Assembly: GCA_963801715.1 (NCBI GenBank) | Contig: CAWDGB010000020.1 | Span: forward strand, 1 to 64,000 | Length of the DNA: 64,000 nt | DNA from: CAVVJA01 sp963801715 | Lineage (GTDB): Bacteria; Actinomycetota; Actinomycetes; Mycobacteriales; Jatrophihabitantaceae | Direction: 5' to 3' | The notes under the pieces: model-generated | The model's input: only the letters and a program-made list of their open reading frames with translations | Databases searched by the model: none | What the model was told of the DNA's origin: nothing | Program-made: the position numbers and the translations under genes | Shown here: one piece after another, positions 27,077-36,081 of the stretch | How positions within the stretch are numbered: the stretch's first letter is position 1 | Layout of the letters: each line of letters opens with the position of its first letter

Positions 27077-27713
27077 GAGAATCTTCCTCCTCGATCTCCG
27101 ACGGTGACCCGGTCGGCGGGATCTCCAGTGCGTCGCGTACGAAGCGCACAAGAGCCTCGACGCGCTCGGCCAGTCGCGCGTCACCCAGCTGGTCGGTGAG
27201 CGCCTGGGCACCGATGAATCCGCCGACCGCGGTCTCGGCCAACTGACCGGGCTCGAGGTCGGCGCGGATCGTGCCCTCTGCTTGCGCCTCCGCGAATTGT
27301 GCGGCCGTCGCATCCACTCCATAGCGAATCGAGCCGCATACCTCATCGCGCAAGGCCGGATCGCGGGCGAGCTCCTCGGTGAGACGGCGCAGTGCAACCG
27401 GTCCACCGCCAGACTCGGCCAGCCGGGCGATGATGCGTGGCGTTGCGAAAAGCCGGTCCACGGCACGCGGATGGCGCGCGGTCTCCAGGCGCACCTGCTC
27501 GGTCCATCGCGTGTTGTGGTCGGCGAGCACAGCCAGCGCCAATTTCTGCTTGGACGCGAAATGGAAGTAGAAGCCACCCTTGGTCAGCCCGGATGCCGCG
27601 ATGATCTGGTTCAGCGAGGCGGCCGCATACCCGTCGCGCTCGAAGATCGGCGTCGCCGCGTCCAGGATGGCCCGCCGGGAGCGCGCTCCTCGGTCGGCGG
27701 CCGTGGCGGTCAT
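27066..27713 (-). CDS. TetR-family transcriptional regulator
   Basis: A 215-residue repressor with an N-terminal helix-turn-helix (RAILDAATPIFERDGYAAAS, then IIAASGLTKGGFYFHFASKQ) and an all-helical ligand domain. It is immediately upstream of the FAD oxidoreductase. A perfect 14-bp palindrome 16 bp upstream of its start is the likely operator, so it probably represses its own operon and perhaps divergent hemL. Confidence 0.92.
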   Translation of the reverse strand: MTATAADRGARSRRAILDAATPIFERDGYAAASLNQIIAASGLTKGGFYFHFASKQKLALAVLADHNTRWTEQVRLETARHPRAVDRLFATPRIIARLAESGGGPVALRRLTEELARDPALRDEVCGSIRYGVDATAAQFAEAQAEGTIRADLEPGQLAETAVGGFIGAQALTDQLGDARLAERVEALVRFVRDALEIPPTGSPSEIEEEDSHAV

Positions 27714-27728
27714 GGCGGCAGATTACAA

Positions 27729-27742
27729 ACCGACCGGTCGGT
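27729..27742. promoter_or_regulatory. Palindromic operator between tetR and hemL
   Basis: ACCGACCGGTCGGT is a perfect 14-bp palindrome, with flanks (ACAA ... ATGT) extending the symmetry. It lies 16 bp from the TetR start and 78 bp from the hemL start. Palindromes of this ACCGACCGGT type are typical of TetR operators. Confidence 0.7.
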
Positions 27743-27819
27743 ATGTCAATATGCGAATGGCCAACGCGGCGAGGAAGGCTGGCCGAAAGCGGTCGCGGAG
27801 TGGCTGAAAGACTGGACGG

Positions 27820-29125
27820 GTGACGGAAGTATCGGTATCGCAGGAGCTGTTCGACCGCGCTCAGCGAGTGATCCCCGGTGGGGTGAACTCGCCGGTACGG
27901 GCGTTCCGAGCGGTCGGCGGCACACCGCGGTTCATGGTCAGCGGGCACGGTCCGTACCTGACCGACGCGGACGGGCTGGAGTACGTCGACTGCGTCGGGT
28001 CGTGGGGACCGATGATCCTCGGGCACGCCCACCCTGCGGTCGTGGAGGCCGTGCGGGCGGCGGCCGGGCGCGGGCTGTCGTTCGGCACGCCGACCCAGGG
28101 CGAGGTGGAGCTGGCTGTTGAATTGATCAATCGGGTGAGCCCGGTCGAGCAGGTCCGCTTGGTCAACTCGGGAACCGAGGCCACGATGAGTGCCATCCGG
28201 CTCGCGCGAGGAGTCACGGGGCGAAGTCGAGTCGTGAAGTTCGCGGGGTGCTATCACGGCCATGTCGATGCGCTGCTCGTCTCGGCTGGATCCGGCGTTG
28301 CAACCTTCGCCCTGCCGGACTACCCCAGGTGTCACCGGCGCGCAGACGGCGGAGACGATCGTGCTGCCGTACAACGACTTGGGCGCCGTCGAGGCGGCCT
28401 TCGACGAGCACGGCACGGACATCGCCTGCGTCATCACCGAGGCGGCCGCCGGCAACATGGGCGCGGTTCCTCCGTCGACCGGGTTCAATGCTGGGCTGCG
28501 GGAGATCACCGCGCGACACGGTGCGCTGCTCATCATGGACGAGGTGATGACCGGATTCCGGGTCAGCCCAGCCGGCTGGTACGGACTCGATCCGGTCGAT
28601 GCCGACCTGTTCACCTTCGGCAAGGTGATGAGCGGTGGACTGCCTGCCGCGGCGTTCGGCGGGCGGGCCGACGTCATGGCCTATCTGGCCCCGGCCGGGC
28701 CGGTGTACCAGGCAGGGACGCTGTCCGGAAATCCCGTTGCCGTGGCCGCCGGCCTCGCGACACTGCGCAATTGCACCTCGGACGTGTACGAACGTTTGGA
28801 TGCCAACGTCGGCGTCGTCGGCCGGCTCGTCGAGGATGCGCTGTCCGCGGCTGGCGTGGCCCATCAGGTCCAGTACGCGGGCAACCTGTTCTCGGTGTTC
28901 TTCGCTGAGTCGCCGGTCACGAACTTCGCCCAAGCTCAGGCGGCTGAGGTGTTTCGGTATCCGCCGTTCTTTCACACCATGCTGGACGCGGGCGTGTACC
29001 TGCCGCCCAGCGCATTCGAAGCATGGTTCTTGTCCGTGGCACATGACGACGCGGCGATCGAGCGCATCGCCACCGCGCTTCCGGCGGCGGCCAAGGCGGC
29101 AGCCGAGGCCGGACCGGCCGCATGA
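27820..29125 (+). CDS. hemL: Glutamate-1-semialdehyde 2,1-aminomutase (single-base frameshift)
   Basis: A PLP enzyme converting glutamate-1-semialdehyde to 5-aminolevulinate. Residues seen: RVIPGGVNSPVRAFRAVGGT, FVNSGTEATMSAIRLAR-like LVNSGTEATMSAIRLARGVT, FAGCYHGHVDALLVSAGSG, MDEVMTGFRV and the PLP lysine in FTFGKVMSGGLPAAAFGG. The frame breaks at LPDYPRCH, where the expected LPDTPGVTGAQTAETI follows if one extra T at about 28321 is ignored. The total of 1306 nt equals 3n+1, giving a corrected 434 residues, the family length. Because the C5 pathway genes are otherwise intact and this step is required, a sequencing insertion is more likely than a pseudogene. Confidence 0.92.
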
Positions 29126-29781
29126 CTGAGCGGATCCGCGAAAGGCAGCCGATGAGAGTCGTCCACCTGCTCCGACACGGCGAGGTGTGGAATCCCGACC
29201 ACATCTTGTACGGGCGGCTGGATGGCTTTCCGTTGTCGCCACGGGGCGAGGAGCAAGCGAAGGCGGCTGCGGAGTATCTGGCGACTCGCGACATCGGATT
29301 TCTCGTGTCGTCGCCGCTCGAACGGGCCGTGCAGACCGCCCGCCCGGTGGGTGAGCTGTTCGGGTTAGCCACGCACCTGGACGTCCGCCTGATCGAGGCT
29401 GAGAACAAACTGCAGGGTCGCCAGGTGGCGGGCGGCAAGGCATTGCTGGCGGATCCGCGTAACTGGCGGCACTTCGTGAATCCGCTTCGGCCGTCCTGGG
29501 GCGAGCCATATATCGACATAGCCATGCGAGTGCTGGCCGCCGCTCGGGCGGCTCGGGACCACGCAGGCGACACCGCCGAGGCCGTCTGCGTCAGCCACCA
29601 GCTGCCGATCGTCGCGGCGCGCCGTTACGTAGAGGGACGACCCCTGGCGCACGATCCCCGGCGCCGGCAATGTGCGCTCGCATCCGTAACCTCGCTGACG
29701 TTCTCGGGCGATGTCGTGGTGCGCGTCGACTACGCCGAGCCTGCGGGCGCGACACCGGCCGAATCCGTCGCCGGAGCGTGA
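29122..29781 (+). CDS. Histidine phosphatase (phosphoglycerate mutase-like)
   Basis: A 219-residue branch 1 histidine phosphatase. The phospho-acceptor motif is VVHLLRHGEVWNPDHILYGR, with SPLERAVQTARPV and the second catalytic His in VCVSHQLPIVAARR. It overlaps hemL by four bases and precedes the thioredoxin-like gene. This linkage of hemL, the phosphatase and cytochrome c biogenesis genes is common in actinomycetes. Substrate unknown. A second ATG at 29152 (MRVVHLL) is also possible. Confidence 0.88.
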   Translation: MTERIRERQPMRVVHLLRHGEVWNPDHILYGRLDGFPLSPRGEEQAKAAAEYLATRDIGFLVSSPLERAVQTARPVGELFGLATHLDVRLIEAENKLQGRQVAGGKALLADPRNWRHFVNPLRPSWGEPYIDIAMRVLAAARAARDHAGDTAEAVCVSHQLPIVAARRYVEGRPLAHDPRRRQCALASVTSLTFSGDVVVRVDYAEPAGATPAESVAGA

Positions 29782-29849
29782 CGCCGGTACCGGTTGGTCG
29801 TCGGACCCGGGCAATGCCACTCAGGTTCGTAGCGCACACTGGACGGGCC

Positions 29850-30468
29850 ATGAGGACGCCGACCAAGCAGCGCCGCCGCCGCGCCCGCGACCGGTTTCTT
29901 GCCGCTCTGGCCGGAGTGATCGCCGCCTGCTTGACCATCACCGCATGCTCGGGCGGTAAGGACGCCGTCGACCAGCAGGCGGGCGGCCAGTATCGCTTCG
30001 TCGGCGCCACGTCGAAGGGCCACACGATCGCGGTTGCGGATCGAAAGGCCGTGGGCACTGTTACCGGATCGTTGCTCGACGGCGGCAATTTCCGGCTGGC
30101 CGACTACAAAGGCAAGGTCGTCGTCATCAACTTCTGGGCGTCCTGGTGCGTTCCGTGCCAGACCGAGATGCCGCAGTTCGATCTCCTGTATCGCCAGGTC
30201 AAGACCCAGGGCATCCAGTTCGTCGGCATCGACGCCAAGGACACTCGCGAGCGGCGGCCGATCATTCGTCCAGGCGAATGACATCAGCTACCCCATCGTG
30301 TGGGACGAGCAGGCGCGGACCGCACTGCAGCTCGGCAAGGTGCCATCGGTCAGCTTGCCGTTCACTGTGATCGTCGACAAGCAGCAACGCATCGCCGCCG
30401 TCTACCTCGGTGCGGTGCAACCGGCCGACTTGCGTCCGGTGATCACCGGATTAACCCGCGAAACGTGA
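29850..30468 (+). CDS. TlpA/ResA-like thiol-disulfide lipoprotein (frameshift)
   Basis: A membrane-anchored thioredoxin-like protein for apocytochrome c handling. A signal peptide (AALAGVIAACLTITACSG) ends in a lipobox with Cys. The thioredoxin fold has KVVVINFWASWCVPCQTEMP (CVPC) and, in the next frame, SVSLPFTVIVDKQQRIAAVY with the cis-Pro region. The frame is lost after GIDAKDTRE; one extra base near 30252 restores FVQANDISYPIVWDEQ. The 619 nt are 3n+1, giving 205 residues when corrected. It overlaps the ccdA start (GTGA). Confidence 0.88.
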
Positions 30469-31227
30469 CCAACATCGCCAGCGACGGATTGTCCGGCACG
30501 GTTACCGACGGGCCGTTGCTCGTTGCCGCCGGAGTGTCCGCGCTCGTCGGTCTGGTCGGGTTCCTCTCACCATGCGTGCTGCCGCTCGTGCCTGGCTACC
30601 TCTCCTACGTCGCGGGACTTAGCGGGACGGACGAGCGGCATCGGCAACGGCGCATGGTCAGTGGCGCGGTGCTGTTCGTCATCGGCTTCACGGTCATCTT
30701 CGTGGCTGAGGGCTTGCTGTTCGGCAGCCTGGGGGAGGCCATCCGGGTCCACACCGTGCTCATCGAGCGGATCTTGGGCGTCGTCACGATCGTGATGGGC
30801 CTGGTTTTTCTGGGCCGATTCTCCTTCCTGCAGCGGGAAGCCCGCATTCACCGGCTCCCAGCCCCGGGCCTCGTCGGAGCTCCGTTGCTCGGCGCCGCGT
30901 TCGGACTGGCGTGGGGCCCGTGCCTGACCCCGACGTTGTCCGCGGTGTTCGCCCTCGCTTATCAGCAGGGCACCGCGGCGCGGGGTGCGTTCCTCATGAC
31001 GTTCTACTGTCTCGGGCTGGGCATCCCCTTCGTGCTGGTCGCCCTTGGGGTTGGGTGGGTGTCAGGCGCGCTCGGTTTCGTGCGGCGGCATCGACAGTCT
31101 GATCAGCCAAATCGGTGGCGCGCTGCTGATCCTCATCGGCGTGCTACTCGTCAGCGGCACCTGGGATCACTGGATGAACTGGCTGCGCGACGTAGTCGGC
31201 AACACCGGCGTCGGGTCCGACCTATGA
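30465..31227 (+). CDS. ccdA: Cytochrome c biogenesis protein CcdA (frameshift)
   Basis: An integral membrane protein carrying reducing equivalents across the membrane to ResA. The first helix contains LVGFLSPCVLPLVPGYLSYV and a later one GLAWGPCLTPTLSAVFAL, so both redox cysteines are present. Six hydrophobic segments are seen. The frame is lost after ALGFVRRH; one extra base near 31095 restores SLISQIGGALLILIGVLLVS. The 763 nt are 3n+1, giving 253 residues. The GTG start at 30465 overlaps the preceding stop. Two palindromic repeats directly follow the stop. Confidence 0.9.
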
Positions 31228-31230
31228 TCA

Positions 31231-31337
31231 CCCCACGAAAACGCTTCGCCAGAACGCTCAGCGTTTTCGCGGGGACCCCGAATCAATCAGCACCCCACGA
31301 AACCGCTTCGCCCAGAACGCTCCGCGTTTTCGCGGGG
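31231..31337. repeat. Tandem pair of ~62-bp palindromic elements
   Basis: Two near-identical units start at 31231 and 31293. Each has left arm CCCCACGAAAACGC (second copy: CCCCACGAAACCGC) and right arm GCGTTTTCGCGGGG, separated by a loop rich in TTCGCCAGAACGCT. Each would form a 14-bp hairpin. They sit in the only gap between ccdA and resB, so they may serve as attenuator, processing site or terminator, or be REP-like mobile repeats. Confidence 0.8.
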
Positions 31338-31357
31338 ACCCGCGAAGCAGGTGCACC

Positions 31358-32905
31358 GTGACAGTGGCCGTGCGCGTCCTGCGCCGCGGGTGGCGCCGGC
31401 TTATCAGCATGCGCACTGCGCTGGTGCTGCTGTTTCTGCTTGCGGTTGCCGCCGTTCCCGGATCGCTACTCCCGCAACGTCCACTGAATCCGTCCAAGGT
31501 AGATGCTTACCTCGCCGAGCACGGCGCTTGGGGGCGATTCCTCGACCGGCTTGGCATGTTCGACGTGTTCGGCTCGGCGTGGTTCGCGGCGATCTACCTG
31601 CTGCTGTTCGTGTCGCTGGTCGGCTGCCTCGTGCCGAGGATCCGCCTGCACGCCAAGGCGATTCGCGCCAAGCCACTGCCGGCTCCGAAACACCTCGATC
31701 GGCTTCCTGAGTCGGGCCGCTTCGAGACCACCGCCTCCGTCGAGGATGCATCGGCGGCGTCCCGGGCGGTGCTGGGCCGCCGGTGGCGGGTAGTCCGTAG
31801 AGACGAGGGCGGCGGCGTACTCACCCTGTCGGCCGAGAAGGGCTACAGCCGGGAAACCGGAAATCTGATCTTCCACATCGCGCTACTCGCGGCTCTCGTA
31901 CTCATCGCGATCGGCCGGTTGTTCAGCTATCAATACAACTTCGTCGTGAACGAAGGGGCCGGCTTCTGCAACGGCGTGGTGCCCGACTCGTCGCGCCTGG
32001 GTCGGCTCGCGCAGGACGGAACGATTAGCCCGGCACCGTTCTGCGTGCAACTCAACCAGTTCAGCGCGACGTACCTGTCGACCGGCGAGCCATCGAAGTT
32101 CATTGCGAAGGTCAGCTACAACAAGACGGTCAGCACGCCGACTCAAGCCGCGACGATCACGGTGAACCATCCGCTGCGCATCGAGGGCGATCGCGTCTAT
32201 CTGATCGGGCACGGCTTCGCCCCGAAGATCACCGTCCGGATGCCCGATGGCACGACCCGCGAGGACGTCCAAGCGTTCCTCCCACGAGATCCGACCACGC
32301 TGCTCTCCGAAGGCGCGTTCAAGGAGTACGGGAAGCAGGGCGCCAACGCGGACATCGGCATCGAGGGCTTCTTCGCGCCCACCCCGGCGGACACCGGGGG
32401 CGGTGTGATCACCTCGGTATCGCCGGATGTGAACAACCCGATCCTCGGCATCTTCATCTATCAGGGCACGATCAATGCCACCGGCCTGCCGCAGTCGGTG
32501 TACTCGCTCGACACGACCAAATTGTCCCGCACCGGTCAGGCGAATCTCCAGATCGGTCAAACCGTCCGGGCTGCCAACGGCGTTACGGTCACGTTCGACG
32601 GCTGGGTTCCATGGGCGAGCATGCAGGTCTCGCACGATCCCAGCCAGGACTATCTCCTTGTCGCCGGCGTGGCGATGGTGCTGGGGCTGATCGGCTCGCT
32701 CGCCATCCGGCGTCGCCGACTCTGGCTGCGGATTACCCCGGGTGCGTCCGGCGATCCGTCCTCGCTTACCGTGGTGTCCGTGGGCGGGCTCGCCCGCAGC
32801 GATTCGGGCAATTTCTCGAGCGAGTTCGCGTCGCTCCTGGAGCGCTTGGAAGCCGCGGCCAGCCCGGCTCCGGAGCCCGAACTCGTCGGTGCCGGAAGGG
32901 AGTGA
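31358..32905 (+). CDS. resB: Cytochrome c biogenesis protein ResB
   Basis: A 515-residue membrane protein of the system II cytochrome c synthase. Two N-terminal helices (MRTALVLLFLLAVAAVPGSL and FAAIYLLLFVSLVGCLVPRI) are followed by a third near residue 175 (LIFHIALLAALVLIAIGRLF). A large extracytoplasmic domain (residues about 190-425) comes next, and a last helix DYLLVAGVAMVLGLIGSLAI. The family residue pattern GNLIFHIALL is clear. It overlaps or abuts ccsB, its partner in heme delivery. Confidence 0.95.
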   Translation: MTVAVRVLRRGWRRLISMRTALVLLFLLAVAAVPGSLLPQRPLNPSKVDAYLAEHGAWGRFLDRLGMFDVFGSAWFAAIYLLLFVSLVGCLVPRIRLHAKAIRAKPLPAPKHLDRLPESGRFETTASVEDASAASRAVLGRRWRVVRRDEGGGVLTLSAEKGYSRETGNLIFHIALLAALVLIAIGRLFSYQYNFVVNEGAGFCNGVVPDSSRLGRLAQDGTISPAPFCVQLNQFSATYLSTGEPSKFIAKVSYNKTVSTPTQAATITVNHPLRIEGDRVYLIGHGFAPKITVRMPDGTTREDVQAFLPRDPTTLLSEGAFKEYGKQGANADIGIEGFFAPTPADTGGGVITSVSPDVNNPILGIFIYQGTINATGLPQSVYSLDTTKLSRTGQANLQIGQTVRAANGVTVTFDGWVPWASMQVSHDPSQDYLLVAGVAMVLGLIGSLAIRRRRLWLRITPGASGDPSSLTVVSVGGLARSDSGNFSSEFASLLERLEAAASPAPEPELVGAGRE

Positions 32906-32907
32906 CG

Positions 32908-33936
32908 GTGGCGGTCAACAGCGGCATGGCACATCTGTCCGACACCCTGTTCACCACAGCAATCGCCCTCTACACGCTCGCGATGATCAGCTACGCGGCC
33001 GAATACGCGTTTGGGCGGCGCGGACGGATTGCGCTGACATCTCGCGCGACACCGGCGAAGGTCCTGGTCGGGGCAGGCGCCGGGGAATCCCGCCGCATGG
33101 ATTCGGCTCCCGGGCGGGTGACGAAGCCGATCAGTCCGAGTCGCTCCGGGCGGGGTTCCGCGGTGGGCGACCGGTTCGGTCGGATCGCCGTCGGCTTGAC
33201 CATCATCGGCGCGGTCGTCCATGCCTCGTCGATCGCTGTCCGTGGCGCGGCCGTCGATCGCGTGCCGTGGGGCAACATGTACGAGTTCGCGTCGGTAGTC
33301 GGGCTGATCGCCGTCCTGGCCTTCCTGGCCTCGCTCGCCCGGGCGCCGCAGATCCGCTATCTCGGTCTGTTCGTCATGCTGCCCGTCATCCTGGTCATGT
33401 TCCTGGCCGGCACGGTGCTGTACGCCAAGGCGTCTCCTCTCGTGCCCGCCTTGCAGTCCTACTGGCTGGCGATCCACGTGTCCGCCGCGGCGAGCGCGGA
33501 AGGGATTCTCATGACCAGCGCGGTCATCACCGTGCTGTTCTTGATGCGGCAGCGATACGACAAGCGGGTCGCAGCACAACTGCCGGTGCGATTTCCGATT
33601 TCTCTCGGCGGGCGTTTGCCGGAGCCGGCGACCCTGGACAAGGTTGCCTACCGCACGGTCGCGTTCGCCTTCCCGATATACACATTCGGGGTCATCGCCG
33701 GCGCCATCTGGGCCGAGGCAGCATGGGGGCGCTACTGGGGCTGGGATCCCAAGGAGACCTGGGCATTCATTGCGTGGGTGATCTACGCCGCCTACCTGCA
33801 TGCCCGGGCGACTGCCGGCTGGAAGGGTCGGTCGGCGGCGTGGATCAACCTGCTCGGCTTCAGCGCGATGACGTTCAACTTCTTCGTGGTCAACATCGTC
33901 ATCTCCGGCCTGCATTCTTACGCCGGACTGAACTGA
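32908..33936 (+). CDS. ccsB: Cytochrome c biogenesis protein CcsB/CcsA
   Basis: A heme-handling membrane protein of the system II cytochrome c synthase with about eight helices. The tryptophan-rich WWD signature is WAEAAWGRYWGWDPKETWAF, and conserved histidines flank it (IGAVVHASSIAVRG; LVVNIVISGLHSYAG-like NIVISGLHSYAGLN). Start: the ribosome site GGAAGGGAG at 32893-32901 fits GTG 32908 best; GTG 32902, overlapping the resB stop, is an alternative. Length 342 residues. Confidence 0.93.
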   Translation: MAVNSGMAHLSDTLFTTAIALYTLAMISYAAEYAFGRRGRIALTSRATPAKVLVGAGAGESRRMDSAPGRVTKPISPSRSGRGSAVGDRFGRIAVGLTIIGAVVHASSIAVRGAAVDRVPWGNMYEFASVVGLIAVLAFLASLARAPQIRYLGLFVMLPVILVMFLAGTVLYAKASPLVPALQSYWLAIHVSAAASAEGILMTSAVITVLFLMRQRYDKRVAAQLPVRFPISLGGRLPEPATLDKVAYRTVAFAFPIYTFGVIAGAIWAEAAWGRYWGWDPKETWAFIAWVIYAAYLHARATAGWKGRSAAWINLLGFSAMTFNFFVVNIVISGLHSYAGLN

Positions 33937-34124
33937 CCGCACTGCCGCTACGGCCGAGGACTCAGCCCGACTGATTGCCGCCGCGGTCCGGCGTCGCCAC
34001 CAGGATGCGGCTTGGAGCCGGGCCGAGGAGCATGCTCGGGGCGAGATAGAGCGACTGATCGATCTGCACCTGCGTCTGACTGAGGGGTGAGCGGGTTGGG
34101 TTCCGAGGATGGTCACGAACTGCC
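33937..34124 (+). other. Spacer with a start-less 50-codon open frame
   Basis: Between ccsB and the amine oxidase one plus-strand frame is open from 33932 to a TGA at 34088-34090. It encodes a helical, charged segment (EDSARLIAAAVRRRHQDAAW, then EIERLIDLHLRLTEG). It has no ATG, GTG or TTG. It may be a gene remnant or chance. The amine oxidase promoter should also lie here. Confidence 0.3.
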
Positions 34125-36056
34125 ATGAGTGTGCACCCCCTCGATCCGCTATCGGCCGAAGAATTCCGCCAAGCGGCAGCCATCCTGCGGCGCGACCAGG
34201 GCGTCGGTGACCGTTGGCGCCTTGCGTCGATCGAGTTGCGGGAGCCGTCCAAGCAGGCAGTACGCGAGTTCGAGCCGGGCGCCTCGATCATCCGGGAAGC
34301 ACTTGCCGTCTGCTGGAACCGAGACGATGGCCAAGCGTTCAAGGCGGTCGTGTCACTGACCGAAGATCGCGTACTCAGCTGGGAGCATCAGTCCGGCGAG
34401 CAGCCGAACCTCACCGTCGACGAGTGGCACGAAGCCGACCACGCGTTGCGGGAGGACCCACGCGTGATCGAGGCGCTGACCCGTCGTGGGATCACCGATA
34501 TGTCGCTGACGTTCCTCGACACCTGGGGATATCGCGGCGCGCTGATACCAGAGAGGTACCAGGGGCGCCGGATCGGGTGGGTCGACGCATGGCATCGGGA
34601 GACGGCGGAGGGCAATCCGTATGCGCACCCGGTCAATGGACTGCATTTCGTGGTGGATCTCAACAGCATGGAACTGCTCGAGGTCGAGGACTCCTTCGTC
34701 GTGGACCCCCCGCCGGTGATGGGCGAGTACATACCGCATCTGGTTCCCGGGCAACAAGTGCGCGCCGACCTCAAACCGCTCGAGATAGTGCAGCCGGAAG
34801 GAGTGTCCTTCACCCTCGACGGCTACCTTCTGCGTTGGCAGAAGTGGTCGATGCGGCTTGGCTTCAACTACCGCGAGGGCCCCACCATCCACTGTGTCGG
34901 CTACGAGGACGGCGGGCGGGTGCGCCCGATCGCCCATCGGCTCTCGTTCGCCGAGATGGTCGTTCCCTATCGAGACCCTAGCGTCGATCACTACCGGCGC
35001 ACGGCGTACGACGTCGGGGAGTGGGGCCTTGGCTTCATGACGACGTCGCTGGAACTCGGTTGCGACTGTCTTGGCGAGATCGTCTACGTCGATGCCGTGC
35101 TGCACGACTCGCATGGCGAGCCCTACACGATTAACAATGCTATCTGTATCCATGAGGAGGACAACGCGGTCCTCTGGAAGCACATCGATGTGCCAGCGGA
35201 GCGGGCGGAGGTCCGCCGGGCTCGTCGCCTCGTCGTGTCAGCGCACCTCACGGTCGCGAACTACGAGTACCTCGTTTATTGGCGCTTCTACCAGGACGGC
35301 AGTATCGAGTGCGAGGTGCGGGCCACCGGCATCATGGTCGCGACGCACTTCGCCGACGGAGAGCCTCCGCCGTACGGCACGCTGATCGACCAGCGGACAT
35401 ACGCCCCGTTCCACCAGCACTTCATCGTCGCCCGGCTCGACATGGACGTGGATGGCGAGGACAACACCGTGATCATGTCCGAGTCGGAACAACTCCGGAC
35501 CGGTCCGGACAACCCGCACGGTCTGGCTATGGTGCAACGGAACGTGCCACTGCGCACCGAAGTGGAGGGCAAGCAGGACTACTCGTGGGCCAGCCAGCGC
35601 ACCTGGAAGGTAGAGAACCCGAACTGTCGGAACGCAGTCGGGACACCGGTGGCATACAAGCTGGTGCCGACCGGTGCGATCCCCGCGCTGATGGACGAAG
35701 GTTCGCCGATCTTCCAGGTGGCGCAGGTGATCGGTCACACGCTGTGGGTAACTCCCTTCGACCGCGACGAGCGGTGGCCGTGCGGCGAGTTCGTCAACCA
35801 GAATCGGACGGATGGCGGGCTGCCACGATGGACGGCAGCGAACCGGCCGATCGAGAACACCGATGTGGTGCTGTGGTACGTCTTCGGGATCCACCACATC
35901 ACGCGGGTGGAGGACTGGCCGATCATGCCAGCGGACACGGTCTCGTTCTGGCTCAAGCCGTTCGGGTTCTTCGACCGCAACCCCGCGCTCGACGTGGCTC
36001 CCAGCCCGCCTGCCGCCTGTCAGCGGGAGCACCACGTGACCGGTGGCATCGGCTAG
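34125..36056 (+). CDS. Primary-amine oxidase (copper/topaquinone)
   Basis: A 643-residue copper amine oxidase that oxidises primary amines to aldehydes with release of ammonia and hydrogen peroxide. The topaquinone precursor is Tyr380 in VANYEY. The catalytic base is Asp296 in YDVGEWGLGF. Copper ligands are His430 and His432 in FHQHFIVARLDMD plus a His in FGIHHITRVEDWPIMP near residue 593. Numbering is almost the same as in the Arthrobacter globiformis enzyme. There is no signal peptide. It converges on the ATP-grasp gene with 25 bp between stops. The nearby aminobutyraldehyde dehydrogenase suggests a polyamine-derived or aromatic amine substrate. Confidence 0.95.
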   Translation: MSVHPLDPLSAEEFRQAAAILRRDQGVGDRWRLASIELREPSKQAVREFEPGASIIREALAVCWNRDDGQAFKAVVSLTEDRVLSWEHQSGEQPNLTVDEWHEADHALREDPRVIEALTRRGITDMSLTFLDTWGYRGALIPERYQGRRIGWVDAWHRETAEGNPYAHPVNGLHFVVDLNSMELLEVEDSFVVDPPPVMGEYIPHLVPGQQVRADLKPLEIVQPEGVSFTLDGYLLRWQKWSMRLGFNYREGPTIHCVGYEDGGRVRPIAHRLSFAEMVVPYRDPSVDHYRRTAYDVGEWGLGFMTTSLELGCDCLGEIVYVDAVLHDSHGEPYTINNAICIHEEDNAVLWKHIDVPAERAEVRRARRLVVSAHLTVANYEYLVYWRFYQDGSIECEVRATGIMVATHFADGEPPPYGTLIDQRTYAPFHQHFIVARLDMDVDGEDNTVIMSESEQLRTGPDNPHGLAMVQRNVPLRTEVEGKQDYSWASQRTWKVENPNCRNAVGTPVAYKLVPTGAIPALMDEGSPIFQVAQVIGHTLWVTPFDRDERWPCGEFVNQNRTDGGLPRWTAANRPIENTDVVLWYVFGIHHITRVEDWPIMPADTVSFWLKPFGFFDRNPALDVAPSPPAACQREHHVTGGIG

Positions 36057-36081
36057 CAGGATTCGCGGAGATACCGCTCTG

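Noticed and set aside
28300..28340. Programmed ribosomal frameshifting in hemL.
   Set aside because: There is no slippery heptamer or downstream pseudoknot evident, and similar isolated single-base shifts occur in unrelated genes nearby, favouring sequence error.
31258..31497. A 79-codon minus-strand frame across the tandem hairpins and resB start.
   Set aside because: The apparent repeat GSPRKR is just the translated palindromic DNA element; no start context or domain.
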